A DNA stretch of 64,000 nucleotides from Candidatus Pelagibacter sp. (GCA_028222435.1 JAOIST010000001.1:18358-82357); one strand, 5' to 3'. Positions 1 through 8,499 are shown, numbered from the stretch's first letter. The notes: generated by a model not told the origin, from the sequence alone. Program-made: numbers and translations.

Positions 1-91
1 TAAGTTCTCCCTTGTTGGAGGCCTTATAAAATTAATTAATTAAAATTAGTATTGATTTGTGTTAATTTGAGCTATGCAGTTTTTGCAAGTA

Positions 92-130
92 TTTTAGCCC
101 TTATTAGAGTTTATCTAATAAGGGCTAAAA
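92..130. repeat. 17-bp perfect inverted repeat downstream of the HU gene
   Basis: Arms at 92-108 and 114-130 are perfectly complementary around a 5-base loop, 4 bases past the HU stop codon. The position suggests a transcript 3' end. Neither strand has a run of T after the stem beyond the T/A bases that are part of the arms, so it is not a textbook intrinsic terminator. It could be a 3'-end stabiliser or a weak bidirectional terminator. Bases 1-91 show no gene I recognise. Confidence 0.6.
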
Positions 131-133
131 AGT

Positions 134-409
134 TTATTTATTAAACATTTCTTTCAAGCTTTTAGCTGGTAAAAACTTTACTTTTTGAGATGCGGAAATT
201 TGAATTGACTCACCTGTTCTAGGATTTCTTCCTACTCTAGCTTTTCTCTTTGCTACTTTATAAGTACCAAAACCAGCTATCTTCACAGTATCGTCATTTT
301 TTAAAGCATCTAAAATAATAGTCGTTATTGAATCAAAAGTTCTCTCAGCATCAGCTTTACTTTGACCCAAAGTAGACGATATTTTTGCTACTAGTTGTTT
401 TTTATTCAT
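134..409 (-). CDS. hup: HU-family DNA-binding protein
   Basis: A 91-residue histone-like protein, the normal HU length. The N-terminal helical part (residues 1-45) carries the family pattern MNKKQLVAKI, and the DNA-binding arm contains GRNPRTGE around residues 60-67, the most conserved stretch of HU/IHF. It binds DNA as a dimer and compacts the nucleoid. GRNP followed by TGE with no IHF-specific extension favours HU over IHF. It is monocistronic, with a hairpin just after the stop and a 146-bp gap upstream. Identification is firm; whether it is the only HU in the genome cannot be seen here. Confidence 0.95.
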   Translation of the reverse strand: MNKKQLVAKISSTLGQSKADAERTFDSITTIILDALKNDDTVKIAGFGTYKVAKRKARVGRNPRTGESIQISASQKVKFLPAKSLKEMFNK

Positions 410-488
410 TTATGCCCCTTTTTTAAGTTAATTTCTAATGTGCAAAAAAAACCAATAAAATCAATGTTTTTTTGTGTTTCACGTAAAT

Positions 489-525
489 ATCAACACTACA
501 TATTGTATATTAAATAAGTGTTGAT
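489..525. repeat. 9-bp inverted repeat between rseP and hup
   Basis: ATCAACACT at 489-497 is repeated in inverted form at 517-525 with a 19-base AT-rich spacer. It lies downstream of rseP and upstream of hup, both on the minus strand. It could be the loop of an rseP transcript end or a dyad operator for hup. No T-run follows it. The role is unknown. Confidence 0.35.
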
Positions 526-555
526 TTTATTGACTTTTTTGAAGATTAAAATGGC

Positions 556-1674
556 TTAAAATAGGCCTAAATCTCTAAGATCATTAAACGTCGTAAAAAA
601 CATTAGAGAAAGCAACAAAAATAACCCGATTCGAAAAAATCCCTCTTGAGTTTTTTGTGTCAAAGGTCTCCCAAGTATTTTTTCAAATGCATAAAACATT
701 AAATGTCCACCATCTAGCATTGGTATTGGAAAAAGATTAATAAAACCAAGGCTGATAGAAATATAAGCCATAATACTTAAAAAGGCGACAACTCCAAACT
801 TAGCTACTTGCCCTGTAATTTTAGCAATCTTTATTGGCCCTCCTAATTGAGATGTGTCACCTGTTCCTTTGAACATTGATATAACGAAATCCCATGAAGC
901 ATCAATAACAAACCAGGTCTCTTTAATAGCATAAAACAATGCTGTAGCAGGGCCAAGTCGTTCTCTTTCTATTTTGTCATTTAGAGGTGCAATTTTTATT
1001 CCAATGATTTTTTTATTAATTTTATTACCTAATGAGTCTGAACCTTCTACAAATTGAGGTTTTACGTTAATGCTTAATTCGCTTTCATTTCGAATAATTC
1101 CTAAATTTATGGTTTCTGATGAGGATGCGTTAATAAAGGCTGAAACCTCCATCATACTTTTTACTTCTCTGTTATCAATTGACTTAATAATGTCTCCAGA
1201 TTTAACGCCTGAAATAAATGCTGGGCTATCAGGTTGAACTTCTTGTATTTGTGCTGGAGTAAAATCTTTTCCAGCAAACATATAAATAAAAGCAAAAATA
1301 ACTATAGCCAGTAAAAAATTTGCAAAAGGTCCAGCAGCGACAATCAATGATCTTTGGTAAATAGGCTTAACTACAAAAAGTTTTTCTCTATCTTCTTTGC
1401 TGTATTTTTTTAAAAGTTCTTCCTGTTCTGCTTGACTAAAGACATTTCTATCGCCAAAAAATTTAACATATCCTCCTAAAGGAATTGCGCAGAACTTCCA
1501 TCTAGTTCCTGATTTATCATTAAAACCAAATAATTCTTTTCCAAAACCTATAGAAAAATCGGTAACTCCAACACCATATTTTCTTGCAAAATAATAATGT
1601 CCATACTCATGAATAAAAACAACTACTGTAAGTAAAATTATAAACGGAATAATAAAAGAAATTAGAATTTCCAC
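556..1674 (-). CDS. rseP: RIP metalloprotease RseP (site-2 protease)
   Basis: A 372-residue inner-membrane zinc protease that cleaves transmembrane segments, typically the anti-sigma factor in the envelope stress response and leftover signal peptides. The zinc motif HEYGH is at residues 22-26 in the first membrane helix. A PDZ domain follows at about 130-210, and the third zinc ligand sits in LDGGH at 320-324 before the last helices. Length and order match RseP. In many proteobacteria rseP lies with dxr and bamA. Here it overlaps the end of a LysR gene by 13 bp in a folE-acuI-lysR-rseP run, so it has been moved from the usual context. Confidence 0.95.
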   Translation of the reverse strand: MEILISFIIPFIILLTVVVFIHEYGHYYFARKYGVGVTDFSIGFGKELFGFNDKSGTRWKFCAIPLGGYVKFFGDRNVFSQAEQEELLKKYSKEDREKLFVVKPIYQRSLIVAAGPFANFLLAIVIFAFIYMFAGKDFTPAQIQEVQPDSPAFISGVKSGDIIKSIDNREVKSMMEVSAFINASSSETINLGIIRNESELSINVKPQFVEGSDSLGNKINKKIIGIKIAPLNDKIERERLGPATALFYAIKETWFVIDASWDFVISMFKGTGDTSQLGGPIKIAKITGQVAKFGVVAFLSIMAYISISLGFINLFPIPMLDGGHLMFYAFEKILGRPLTQKTQEGFFRIGLFLLLSLMFFTTFNDLRDLGLF

Positions 1675-2552
1675 TCGTTAACCTTTGTAAAAATAAAGTT
1701 TCTAAAAGCCATTAACCTTGCATTATTCTTTAAAGATGCTGGATAGACGAAATGAGTTTCTGTAGGTTTTCCTGTTTCCTCCGGTAAAACTTTAGTAATA
1801 TTATTCACATTATGGGCAATATAATCTGGTAAAGCAGCTAAACCCACACCGCTTTGCACTGCTAACAATAATCCATAAACGCTGTTTACTTTCATTATTG
1901 ATTTTCTTTTTTTTCCATCTTTAATGCCGTGCTTTAAAACCCAGTCAGGATTATAAACTGGAGAAGGTGCTCCTTTTCCATAAGTAATAAACTTGTGTTT
2001 GTCTAAATCCTTTAAAGTTTTTGGATATCCATTTTTTTGTAAATAATCATTTGAACCATAAATATGATAATTAAAATCTACAAATTTTTTTTGGATTAAA
2101 TTTAATTGTTTAGGTCTTCTCATTCGAATTGCAACATCAGCTTCTCTTGTACTTAGATCGAGTTCCTTATCATCAAATATTAATTCAATTTCAATATCTG
2201 GGTGCAAATCCATAAATTCTTTGATTCTAGGTGTAAGCCAAGTGGTGCCAAAGCTTACTACAGTCGTAACTGTAAGTTTTCCATTTAGTTTATCTTTGTG
2301 ACCGCTTAGATTAGACTCTACATCTTTTAACTTTGAAATAATTTCATGAGCTGATTTATAAAGATACTCGCCATTCTCGGTTAAAACTAAACCTCTTGCA
2401 TGCCTTTCAAAAAGTTGAACCTTTAAATCACCTTCTAAGGCTTGAATTTGGCGACTTATAGCCGATTGGCTCAAGTTTAATATAGTTGAGGCTTTGGTAA
2501 AACTAGATGCTTCTGCGACTGTGTGAAATATTTTGAGTTTATCCCAATCCAT
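1662..2552 (-). CDS. LysR-family transcriptional regulator
   Basis: A 296-residue LysR-type regulator. The N-terminal winged helix-turn-helix (residues 1-60) shows the typical ASTILNLSQSAISRQIQALE pattern. The effector-binding domain fills residues 90-296. It lies 19 bp downstream of the AcuI-type reductase in the same direction and overlaps rseP by 13 bp. LysR regulators usually control a neighbouring, often divergent, gene; here the neighbours are co-directional. The effector is unknown. Control of the adjacent reductase is a guess from position alone. Confidence 0.9.
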   Translation of the reverse strand: MDWDKLKIFHTVAEASSFTKASTILNLSQSAISRQIQALEGDLKVQLFERHARGLVLTENGEYLYKSAHEIISKLKDVESNLSGHKDKLNGKLTVTTVVSFGTTWLTPRIKEFMDLHPDIEIELIFDDKELDLSTREADVAIRMRRPKQLNLIQKKFVDFNYHIYGSNDYLQKNGYPKTLKDLDKHKFITYGKGAPSPVYNPDWVLKHGIKDGKKRKSIMKVNSVYGLLLAVQSGVGLAALPDYIAHNVNNITKVLPEETGKPTETHFVYPASLKNNARLMAFRNFIFTKVNEWKF

Positions 2553-2571
2553 AAATTTGTTTGATTATAAA

Positions 2572-3573
2572 TTATTTATTTGGATTTACTACTGCTCTTC
2601 CAAAAAACTCTCCTTTTAAAAGTTTTGGATAAGTATCTAAAAGCTCAGTAAATGATAACTCTTTTGTAAAGGACTGAACTTTTGAAAAATCTATTAACTT
2701 TCTTGCTTCTCCCCAAACGAATTCTCTTCTCTTTAATGAAGAGCCTGACGAATCAATTCCCCAAAGTTTTACACCTCTTATGATGAATGGCATAACATTA
2801 GTATTGATTTTAATTCCTCCTGCATTCCCACAGGCTGCGACTACCCCACCAGGTTTAGTTTGAGCAAAAATTTTTGTTAAAGCACTACCACCAACGGTAT
2901 CAACAACACCATCCCAAACTCCTTTTTCAAGTAGTTTACTTTCGCCATCAAATTCTTTTCGGTCAATAATATTTTTTGCACCTAGATCTTTTAGATAATC
3001 ATTTTTATCTTTTTTGCCTGTCACAGCATGCACATCATAGCCCATCTTTGATAAAATCATCACAGCTATACTTCCAACGCCTCCTGTAGCACCTGTTACG
3101 AGCACGTCTTTCACTTTTTCACCTAACAATAATTCTTCTTTTGCTTTCACAGCAAAGGAACATAGTAAAGCAGTAAATCCTGCAGTACCTAACATCATTG
3201 CTTTATGGGTATCTAAATCTTTTGGAATCTTAATTAGAAAATTTGAGTCAACTTTAGCATACTGAGAAAAACCACCAAAAAAAGCCTCACCCACTCTAAA
3301 ACCTGTAAGAATTACTTTGTCATCTTTTGCGAATTTACTATCTTCGCTTTCAACAACAGTCCCAGCAAAATCTATTCCCGGAACAAAAGGGAATTTACGG
3401 ACTATTTTACCACCGTCGTTTAATATTAATGCGTCTTTGTAATTTAAACTAGAATAATCAACTTTAACCAAAACGTTTCCATCTTTAAGTTGATTTTTCT
3501 CTATTTCTTTAATGTCTCTTGTAAATTTTTCGTTTTGATTATCTATAACAATAGCTTTAAATTTATCAGACAT
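2572..3573 (-). CDS. acuI: AcuI/YhdH-type NADPH-dependent acrylyl-CoA reductase
   Basis: A 333-residue zinc-free medium-chain reductase of the YhdH/AcuI branch. The N-terminal GroES-like domain has SSLNYKDALIL and VPGIDFAGTV (residues about 40-75). The Rossmann domain begins with VTGATGGVGSIAVMILSKMG near residue 160. The family member AcuI reduces acryloyl-CoA to propionyl-CoA in the 3-hydroxypropionate and DMSP-carbon routes and detoxifies acryloyl-CoA. The start is adjacent to the folE stop codon. The family call is firm. The acryloyl-CoA substrate follows from family membership and is not proven here. Confidence 0.85.
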   Translation of the reverse strand: MSDKFKAIVIDNQNEKFTRDIKEIEKNQLKDGNVLVKVDYSSLNYKDALILNDGGKIVRKFPFVPGIDFAGTVVESEDSKFAKDDKVILTGFRVGEAFFGGFSQYAKVDSNFLIKIPKDLDTHKAMMLGTAGFTALLCSFAVKAKEELLLGEKVKDVLVTGATGGVGSIAVMILSKMGYDVHAVTGKKDKNDYLKDLGAKNIIDRKEFDGESKLLEKGVWDGVVDTVGGSALTKIFAQTKPGGVVAACGNAGGIKINTNVMPFIIRGVKLWGIDSSGSSLKRREFVWGEARKLIDFSKVQSFTKELSFTELLDTYPKLLKGEFFGRAVVNPNK

Positions 3574-4182
3574 TTATTTTCCGATATAACTTAAATATCT
3601 ATTTTGAATACTTAAATCATCTTTGAACGAACCTAAAAAAAAGTTTGTTACAGTTGTTGCTTTTTCTTTTTTAATTCCTCTCATTGTCATGCATTGATGT
3701 GCTGCGTCTATTGTAACAGCTACACCTTTTGCCTCCAAAGCGCTCATTAATGTTTTCGCAATTTGCATAGTTAATCTTTCCTGAGTTTGAAGTCTTTTTG
3801 AAAAAATTTCTACTGTTCTGGCCAATTTACTAAGACCAACAATTTTTTTATTTGGAATATAAGAAACATGTGCCACTCCAATAATTGGTGCCATGTGATG
3901 TTCGCAATGGCTTTCTAATGTTATATTTTTTTCAATAACCATATCGTCATACCCCTCTACATCACCAAAAGTTTTTGATAAATCTTCTTCTGCATCTTGA
4001 TGGTAGCCTTTAAAATATTCCTTAAATGCTTTAACAACTCTTTTTGGAGTTTCTAACAACCCTTCTCTAGTTGGATCTTCACCAATCCAAGTTAAAATTT
4101 TTTTAATCGCTTCTTCTGCCTCTTTGTCGCTAACTTTAGGTTTATTGGGGGCTTCTTTATTAATGTCTTTTACTAATTTCAT
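3574..4182 (-). CDS. folE: GTP cyclohydrolase I
   Basis: A 202-residue enzyme that converts GTP to 7,8-dihydroneopterin triphosphate, the first step toward folate and, through QueD, queuosine. The catalytic zinc site is intact: CEHH at residues 93-96 and Cys164 in HQCMTMRG. The substrate-binding block QERLTMQIA lies around 134-142. The first 20 residues are a lysine-rich extension. It is the first gene of a minus-strand run with acuI, lysR and rseP, and it is divergent from hisI across 74 bp that must hold both promoters. Confidence 0.97.
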   Translation of the reverse strand: MKLVKDINKEAPNKPKVSDKEAEEAIKKILTWIGEDPTREGLLETPKRVVKAFKEYFKGYHQDAEEDLSKTFGDVEGYDDMVIEKNITLESHCEHHMAPIIGVAHVSYIPNKKIVGLSKLARTVEIFSKRLQTQERLTMQIAKTLMSALEAKGVAVTIDAAHQCMTMRGIKKEKATTVTNFFLGSFKDDLSIQNRYLSYIGK

Positions 4183-4256
4183 ATTGTGATGTTTTTACAG
4201 GACAAAATTAATTATTGCAAATTGCTATTTTGTCTTTTTTTCACTATTTTGTCATC

Positions 4257-4724
4257 ATGTTTAAAAAAAGAGAAAACGTTTTTGAAGTTGAAGAAGGAAA
4301 ATTTCTTTCTCCCAAATTTGATACAGATGGTCTTATACCTGTTACTACTACTGACAGTAATTCAGGAGATCTTTTAATGCATGGCTATATGAATCAAGAA
4401 GCTTTGAGAAAGACAATAGAGACAAAAGAAGCTCATTACTGGAGCAGATCAAAAAAAGCCTTATGGCACAAAGGTAAAACCAGCGGATTTATTCAGAAAG
4501 TAATTGATCTAAGAATTGACGACGATCAAGATGCTTTATGGATGTCTGTAGATATAGGAAGTGGCGCAAGTTGTCATGTTGGTTACAAGTCGTGTTTTTA
4601 TAGATCGATACCATTAGGACCTATAAAAAACTCTGAACAAATTGAACTAAATTTTAAAGAGAAAGAAAAAAAATTCGATCCAGAAAAAATTTATAAAGGT
4701 CAACCTAATCCAACAAAATTATAA
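4257..4724 (+). CDS. hisI: Phosphoribosyl-AMP cyclohydrolase (histidine biosynthesis)
   Basis: A 155-residue HisI that opens the purine ring of phosphoribosyl-AMP, step 3 of histidine synthesis. The ATG at 4257 is preferred because homology begins shortly after it and the in-frame extension to 4215 is hydrophobic and unlike HisI. Conserved blocks are HGYMNQEAL, YWSRSKKALWHKGKTSG and ASCHVGYKSCFYR. The usual zinc-binding DCDxD reads DDDQD here, so one expected cysteine is replaced by aspartate while the two later cysteines remain. There is no fused HisE domain. The next gene starts 2 bp after the stop. Confidence 0.93.
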   Translation: MFKKRENVFEVEEGKFLSPKFDTDGLIPVTTTDSNSGDLLMHGYMNQEALRKTIETKEAHYWSRSKKALWHKGKTSGFIQKVIDLRIDDDQDALWMSVDIGSGASCHVGYKSCFYRSIPLGPIKNSEQIELNFKEKEKKFDPEKIYKGQPNPTKL

Positions 4725-4726
4725 TA

Positions 4727-5335
4727 ATGAAAGTTTTAAGTCCTTTTGGTCCTAAAATAGCAAAGCTAAAGCTATCTTCTAATTTAATTAAAAAGTTAAA
4801 TAATGAAGTAGAAAAAATAATTTCCAAAAAAAACCTAGTCAAAAAATTAGATTATTCTAATAAATTAGTTGGCCAAGTTAAACAAGAATTTCAAATTCCA
4901 AAAAGTTTTATTAAGAAAAATTTAGAAAAAATAATATTTAATGAAGTTAAAAAATATATTTATAAATGTTTAGGAAAAAAAATTTCAAAAATTAATATTA
5001 AAAATTTTTGGGTAGTGCGCCAGTTCCATAATGATTACAATCCTATACATTTCCATGATGGGCATATCTCTGGGGTTGGATATTTAAAAATTCCTAAATT
5101 TATTTTAAAAAATAAAAAAAAAATTAAAACTGATGGCTCAATTGACTTTATCAGCGGTAATAAAATTCTTTTAAGTGACAGTATTTTCAATCATCAACCA
5201 AAAGTTGGGGATGTACTGTTATTTCCCCATTATTTAATGCACACGGCATACCCTTTCAAATCTGACGGGGAAAGAAGGTCTTTTTCTTTTAACTTAGAAA
5301 TTGATAAAAAAATTGCCAATGTTTTCTCTAAATGA
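4727..5335 (+). CDS. Putative 2OG-Fe(II) oxygenase (TIGR02466-like)
   Basis: A 202-residue protein with the double-stranded beta-helix dioxygenase pattern. IHFHDGHISGVGYLK near residue 105 matches the H-x-H/D iron site and the SGV-YL strand. LLFPHYLMHTAYPF and ERRSFSFNLEI near residues 165-195 supply the distal His and the 2-oxoglutarate-binding Arg. The lysine-rich N-terminal 90 residues have no recognised domain. The substrate is unknown. It starts 2 bp after hisI and overlaps the DUF2237 gene by 4 bp (ATGA), so the three genes are probably cotranscribed. Confidence 0.75.
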   Translation: MKVLSPFGPKIAKLKLSSNLIKKLNNEVEKIISKKNLVKKLDYSNKLVGQVKQEFQIPKSFIKKNLEKIIFNEVKKYIYKCLGKKISKINIKNFWVVRQFHNDYNPIHFHDGHISGVGYLKIPKFILKNKKKIKTDGSIDFISGNKILLSDSIFNHQPKVGDVLLFPHYLMHTAYPFKSDGERRSFSFNLEIDKKIANVFSK

Positions 5336-5709
5336 GTGATCAAATTCAAAAAAATGTTTTTGGAGAACCGCTTGAGCCTTGCTCAAACGATCCTGTAACA
5401 GGATGGTTTAGAGATGGTTGTTGTAATACAGATAAAAATGATCGTGGAGTTCACACTGTTTGTGCAAAAGTAACTGATAAATTTTTAATTTGGTCTAAAA
5501 AAGTTGGTAATGATTTAATTACCCCTCACCCTGAATTTGGATTTCCAGGTTTAAAAGATGGCGATAATTGGTGTGTTTGTGCCTCATGGTATGCAAGAGC
5601 GATTGAAGAAGATGCTGCTTGTTTTTTGTATTTAAAAAAAACAAATATAAAAACTTTAGAACTTATACCAATGGAAAAGCTAAAAAAATATGCTGTAGAT
5701 TTATCTTAG
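5332..5709 (+). CDS. DUF2237 family protein
   Basis: A 125-residue protein matching the DUF2237 family: NVFGEPLEPCS at the start, the TGWFRDGCC pair of cysteines, then DNWCVCASWYARA near residues 82-94. Five or more conserved cysteines suggest metal binding or a structural disulfide, but no activity is established for the family. It has no signal peptide, so it is probably cytoplasmic. It overlaps the upstream oxygenase by 4 bp and its stop codon overlaps the convergent TPR gene's stop codon in a TTAG tetranucleotide. Confidence 0.85.
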   Translation: MSDQIQKNVFGEPLEPCSNDPVTGWFRDGCCNTDKNDRGVHTVCAKVTDKFLIWSKKVGNDLITPHPEFGFPGLKDGDNWCVCASWYARAIEEDAACFLYLKKTNIKTLELIPMEKLKKYAVDLS

Positions 5710-6194
5710 TAGATTTTTGTTCCTCGAGTTTTAATTATTAACTCAAGTTCTTTATATTCATCACAATTACAGTTTTTTAAAATTTCAAGTCTTTCATTGG
5801 CTTTATCAATTCTATTAGTTTGAACGTAAAGTTCACCTAGATATTCATTAATTCCATTATGCTTTGGATTAATACTAAGACCTTTTAAATAATAATCTTC
5901 TGCAGCTGAAAAGTTTCCAGATTTTCTAGAAGTGTAACCAAGATAATTCAAGATATCAGGATTTTTTTTATCTTTTAAGTATGCTTTGTCAAATTTCTTA
6001 AATGCTTGAGAGTAAAGTTTTTTTGCTTTTTCTAATTTATCTTTTTTCTCTAGCTTACCTGCTCTTTCGACTAGCTTAATTCCCTCATCGTACATTGATT
6101 GTTCTGAGCTTCCGCTACTGCTACTGTCGCTACCTGCTGCAAATGCATTAGTGCTAATCAGAAGCGTTAAAAAAAGTATAATAATTTTTTTCAT
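5706..6194 (-). CDS. Secreted TPR-repeat protein
   Basis: A 162-residue protein with a cleavable signal peptide (residues 1 to about 20, ending NAFAAG), a Ser/Gly linker, and two to three tetratricopeptide repeats at about 40-150. PDILNYLGYTSRKSGNFSAA and HNGINEYLGELYVQTNRIDK are clear TPR helices. It is likely periplasmic and acts in protein-protein contacts; the partner is unknown. It is a single gene, convergent with DUF2237 and sharing a 4-bp stop-codon overlap. Confidence 0.8.
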   Translation of the reverse strand: MKKIIILFLTLLISTNAFAAGSDSSSSGSSEQSMYDEGIKLVERAGKLEKKDKLEKAKKLYSQAFKKFDKAYLKDKKNPDILNYLGYTSRKSGNFSAAEDYYLKGLSINPKHNGINEYLGELYVQTNRIDKANERLEILKNCNCDEYKELELIIKTRGTKIY

Positions 6195-6225
6195 ATTATA
6201 TATCTAATAGTCTTTTTTAAAATTG

Positions 6226-6936
6226 TTATGCGACAGATGATCTTCCACCATCAACTCCTATAATTTGTCCAGTTATCCATGAACTTTCCTCATTTAATAA
6301 AAATTTAGCCATAGATGAAGAGTCGTTCCCGTTGCCTATCCTTTTCAGTGGGTGCATCTTAGCGATACTTTCGGCCATCTTTTCATTTTTAAGCAAGAAA
6401 TTAGATATTTTTGAATTTGTTAAACTTGGGGCTATACAATTTACTCTTATATTTGGGGCGTACTCTGCAGCAAGTGCTAGTGTTAAACCTTCGATTGCTC
6501 CTTTTGCGGAAGAAACAATGGCATGATTTGGAAATCCTTGCTTAACTGCTACTGTCGAAAATAAAACTATCGAACCTTTATTAGATTTCAAATTATCAGC
6601 TAAAGATTTTATCGCTTCTGTAGCTGAAACTAGGTTTAAATTAAATGACTGCATAAAGTCACTTTTTTTAGTAAGTTTTAAAGGTTTAAGATCTATGGAT
6701 CCAACACAGTAAGCTAAGCCATTTATTTGTTCATCTTTTAAATCATTTATTATTTTATCAGAAAAGTTTTCTTCCAATACATCGCAAGTTGTATATGTTG
6801 AGTTTAATTCATTAGCTAGTTCGGACAAACTCGCTTCATCTCTTCCTGCTAAATGCACTTGATCTCCAGACTCAACGAGACTTCTCGCTAACGATGATCC
6901 AATTGAACCTGTTGCACCTATAATTACTTTTTTCAT
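6226..6936 (-). CDS. SDR-family protein lacking the catalytic tyrosine
   Basis: A 236-residue short-chain dehydrogenase/reductase fold. The start is placed at the ATG leading into MKKVIIGATGSIGSS, the Rossmann glycine motif; an upstream in-frame codon would add five residues. The catalytic Ser is present (VLFSTVAV), but the YxxxK motif reads VSSAKGA, so Val stands where Tyr is expected. The IRVNCIAPSLTNS strand is typical. It may bind NAD(P) without classical SDR chemistry. It is divergent from the photolyase-like gene at 7021, from which it may share a promoter region of 84 bp. Confidence 0.85.
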   Translation of the reverse strand: MKKVIIGATGSIGSSLARSLVESGDQVHLAGRDEASLSELANELNSTYTTCDVLEENFSDKIINDLKDEQINGLAYCVGSIDLKPLKLTKKSDFMQSFNLNLVSATEAIKSLADNLKSNKGSIVLFSTVAVKQGFPNHAIVSSAKGAIEGLTLALAAEYAPNIRVNCIAPSLTNSKISNFLLKNEKMAESIAKMHPLKRIGNGNDSSSMAKFLLNEESSWITGQIIGVDGGRSSVA

Positions 6937-7020
6937 ATTTAAAAATAACACTATTAGCTGTTAATTAAATGCAAATAATGACGCGTGTAATAACTTGTTA
7001 AAAGGTGTAATTTGCAACAT

Positions 7021-8499
7021 ATGAAGCTTTTTTTATTGCTTGGTAATCAGTTATTTTCACCAAAATACTTAAATGATTTTAAAGACCATACCTTTTTTAT
7101 GGCTGAGGATTATGATTTGTGCACTTACGAAAAACATCACAAACTTAAAATTTTGTTATTTTTATCATCGATGAGATCTTTCAGAGACGAGTTGAAGTCC
7201 AAAAATTTCAATATAATTTACAAAGATATTAATAAAGATTTTAAACTATCCTATGAAAAGAAAATAACTAAAACTATTAAAGAAAAGAAAATCAAAGAAA
7301 TTTCATTTTTTGAAATAGAAGATAAATTTTTTGAAAAAAAAATTCTTTATCTTGCAAAGAAGAATTCACTTAAAATTAATCAAATTAAATCTCCAATGTT
7401 TTTAATAGATAGAAATGAATTTAAAAACTATCTCTCCAAAAATAAGCGGCCATTCATGGCGAATTTTTATAAAATCGTAAGAACTAAAACGAATTTATTA
7501 ATGAATAAAAATGGTACACCAAGAGGAAATAAATGGAGCTTTGATGAAGACAATAGAAAAAAACTTCCTAGTTCAATAAAAATTCCTGAAATATCAAAAG
7601 TGAAAGATACGAAAAATACTACTATTTTAAAAAAATTTATAAGTAATAACTTTAAAGATCATCCAGGAAATACAGACAATTTTTGGTTTCCCTCTACCAG
7701 AAAAGATGCAAACAAATGGTTAGATGAATTTATAAAAGAAAGAATAAAATTATTTGGTGATTATGAAGATGCTGTAACAGATAAATCCAATACTGTATTT
7801 CATAGCGCATTGAGTCCTTTAATTAATTTAGGTCTTTTGACACCTGAAGAAATAATTGAAAAACTTAGAAATGTTGAAGGCAAAATTCCTATGAATTCCC
7901 TGGAAGGTTATATTAGACAAATTATTGGATGGAGAGAATTCATGAGAGGAATTTATCAAAATTTTGATGAACGTTTAGAAAAGACTAATTTTTTTAATCA
8001 CAAAAGAAAAATGAAAAATAATTGGTATAAGGGAAATACAGGATTGCCTCCGTTAGATCATGCTATCTCTAATGCTGTTAATTATGGTTGGTCTCATCAT
8101 ATCGAACGTCTTATGATTTTAGCTAATATTATGAACTTGTGCGAAATTAATCCTAAACAAGTTTACAAATGGTTCATGGAAATGTTTGTGGACTCTTCTG
8201 ACTGGGTCATGGCTCCAAATGTATATGGCATGGGTTTATTTAGTGATGGTGGAATATTTGCTACAAAACCATATATATGTGGTTCGAGTTATTTTTTAAA
8301 AATGATGCATTTTAAAAAAGGACCTTGGTGCGATGTGATGGATGGACTTTACTGGAGATTTATAGATAAGAATAAAAAGTTTTTCTCAAAAAATCCTAGA
8401 CTTGCAATGATGGTAAGAATTTCTGAAAAAATGAACCAAGAAAGAAAATTAAGAATATTAAAAGCTGCAGATAAATTTATTAAGGAGAATACAAACTAA
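7021..8499 (+). CDS. Photolyase-related protein (COG3046, FeS-BCP-like cryptochrome)
   Basis: A 492-residue flavoprotein of the bacterial cryptochrome/(6-4) photolyase branch. The ATG at 7021 gives MKLFLLLGNQLF, the normal family start; an upstream TTG would add three residues. The N-terminal domain (1-130) is the DUF523-like Rossmann part. The C-terminal FAD-binding helices contain LEGYIRQIIGWREFMRG, HHIERLMILANIMNLC, DSSDWVMAPNVYGMG and ATKPYICGSSY. The C-x2-C cysteine cluster that holds the 4Fe-4S centre in the PhrB group is not visible; only single cysteines remain. The start of the next gene directly follows the stop. Confidence 0.85.
   Translation: MKLFLLLGNQLFSPKYLNDFKDHTFFMAEDYDLCTYEKHHKLKILLFLSSMRSFRDELKSKNFNIIYKDINKDFKLSYEKKITKTIKEKKIKEISFFEIEDKFFEKKILYLAKKNSLKINQIKSPMFLIDRNEFKNYLSKNKRPFMANFYKIVRTKTNLLMNKNGTPRGNKWSFDEDNRKKLPSSIKIPEISKVKDTKNTTILKKFISNNFKDHPGNTDNFWFPSTRKDANKWLDEFIKERIKLFGDYEDAVTDKSNTVFHSALSPLINLGLLTPEEIIEKLRNVEGKIPMNSLEGYIRQIIGWREFMRGIYQNFDERLEKTNFFNHKRKMKNNWYKGNTGLPPLDHAISNAVNYGWSHHIERLMILANIMNLCEINPKQVYKWFMEMFVDSSDWVMAPNVYGMGLFSDGGIFATKPYICGSSYFLKMMHFKKGPWCDVMDGLYWRFIDKNKKFFSKNPRLAMMVRISEKMNQERKLRILKAADKFIKENTN

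Noticed and set aside
1..91. Possible end of an RNA gene or terminator at the window start
   Set aside because: The TTGTTGGAGGCC part does not fold as a tRNA or known RNA end in the visible sequence, and the rest is plain AT-rich spacer.
4186..4377. Reading frame overlapping hisI in another frame
   Set aside because: It is hydrophobic and low-complexity, covers the hisI start region and has no family match, while hisI is strongly supported.
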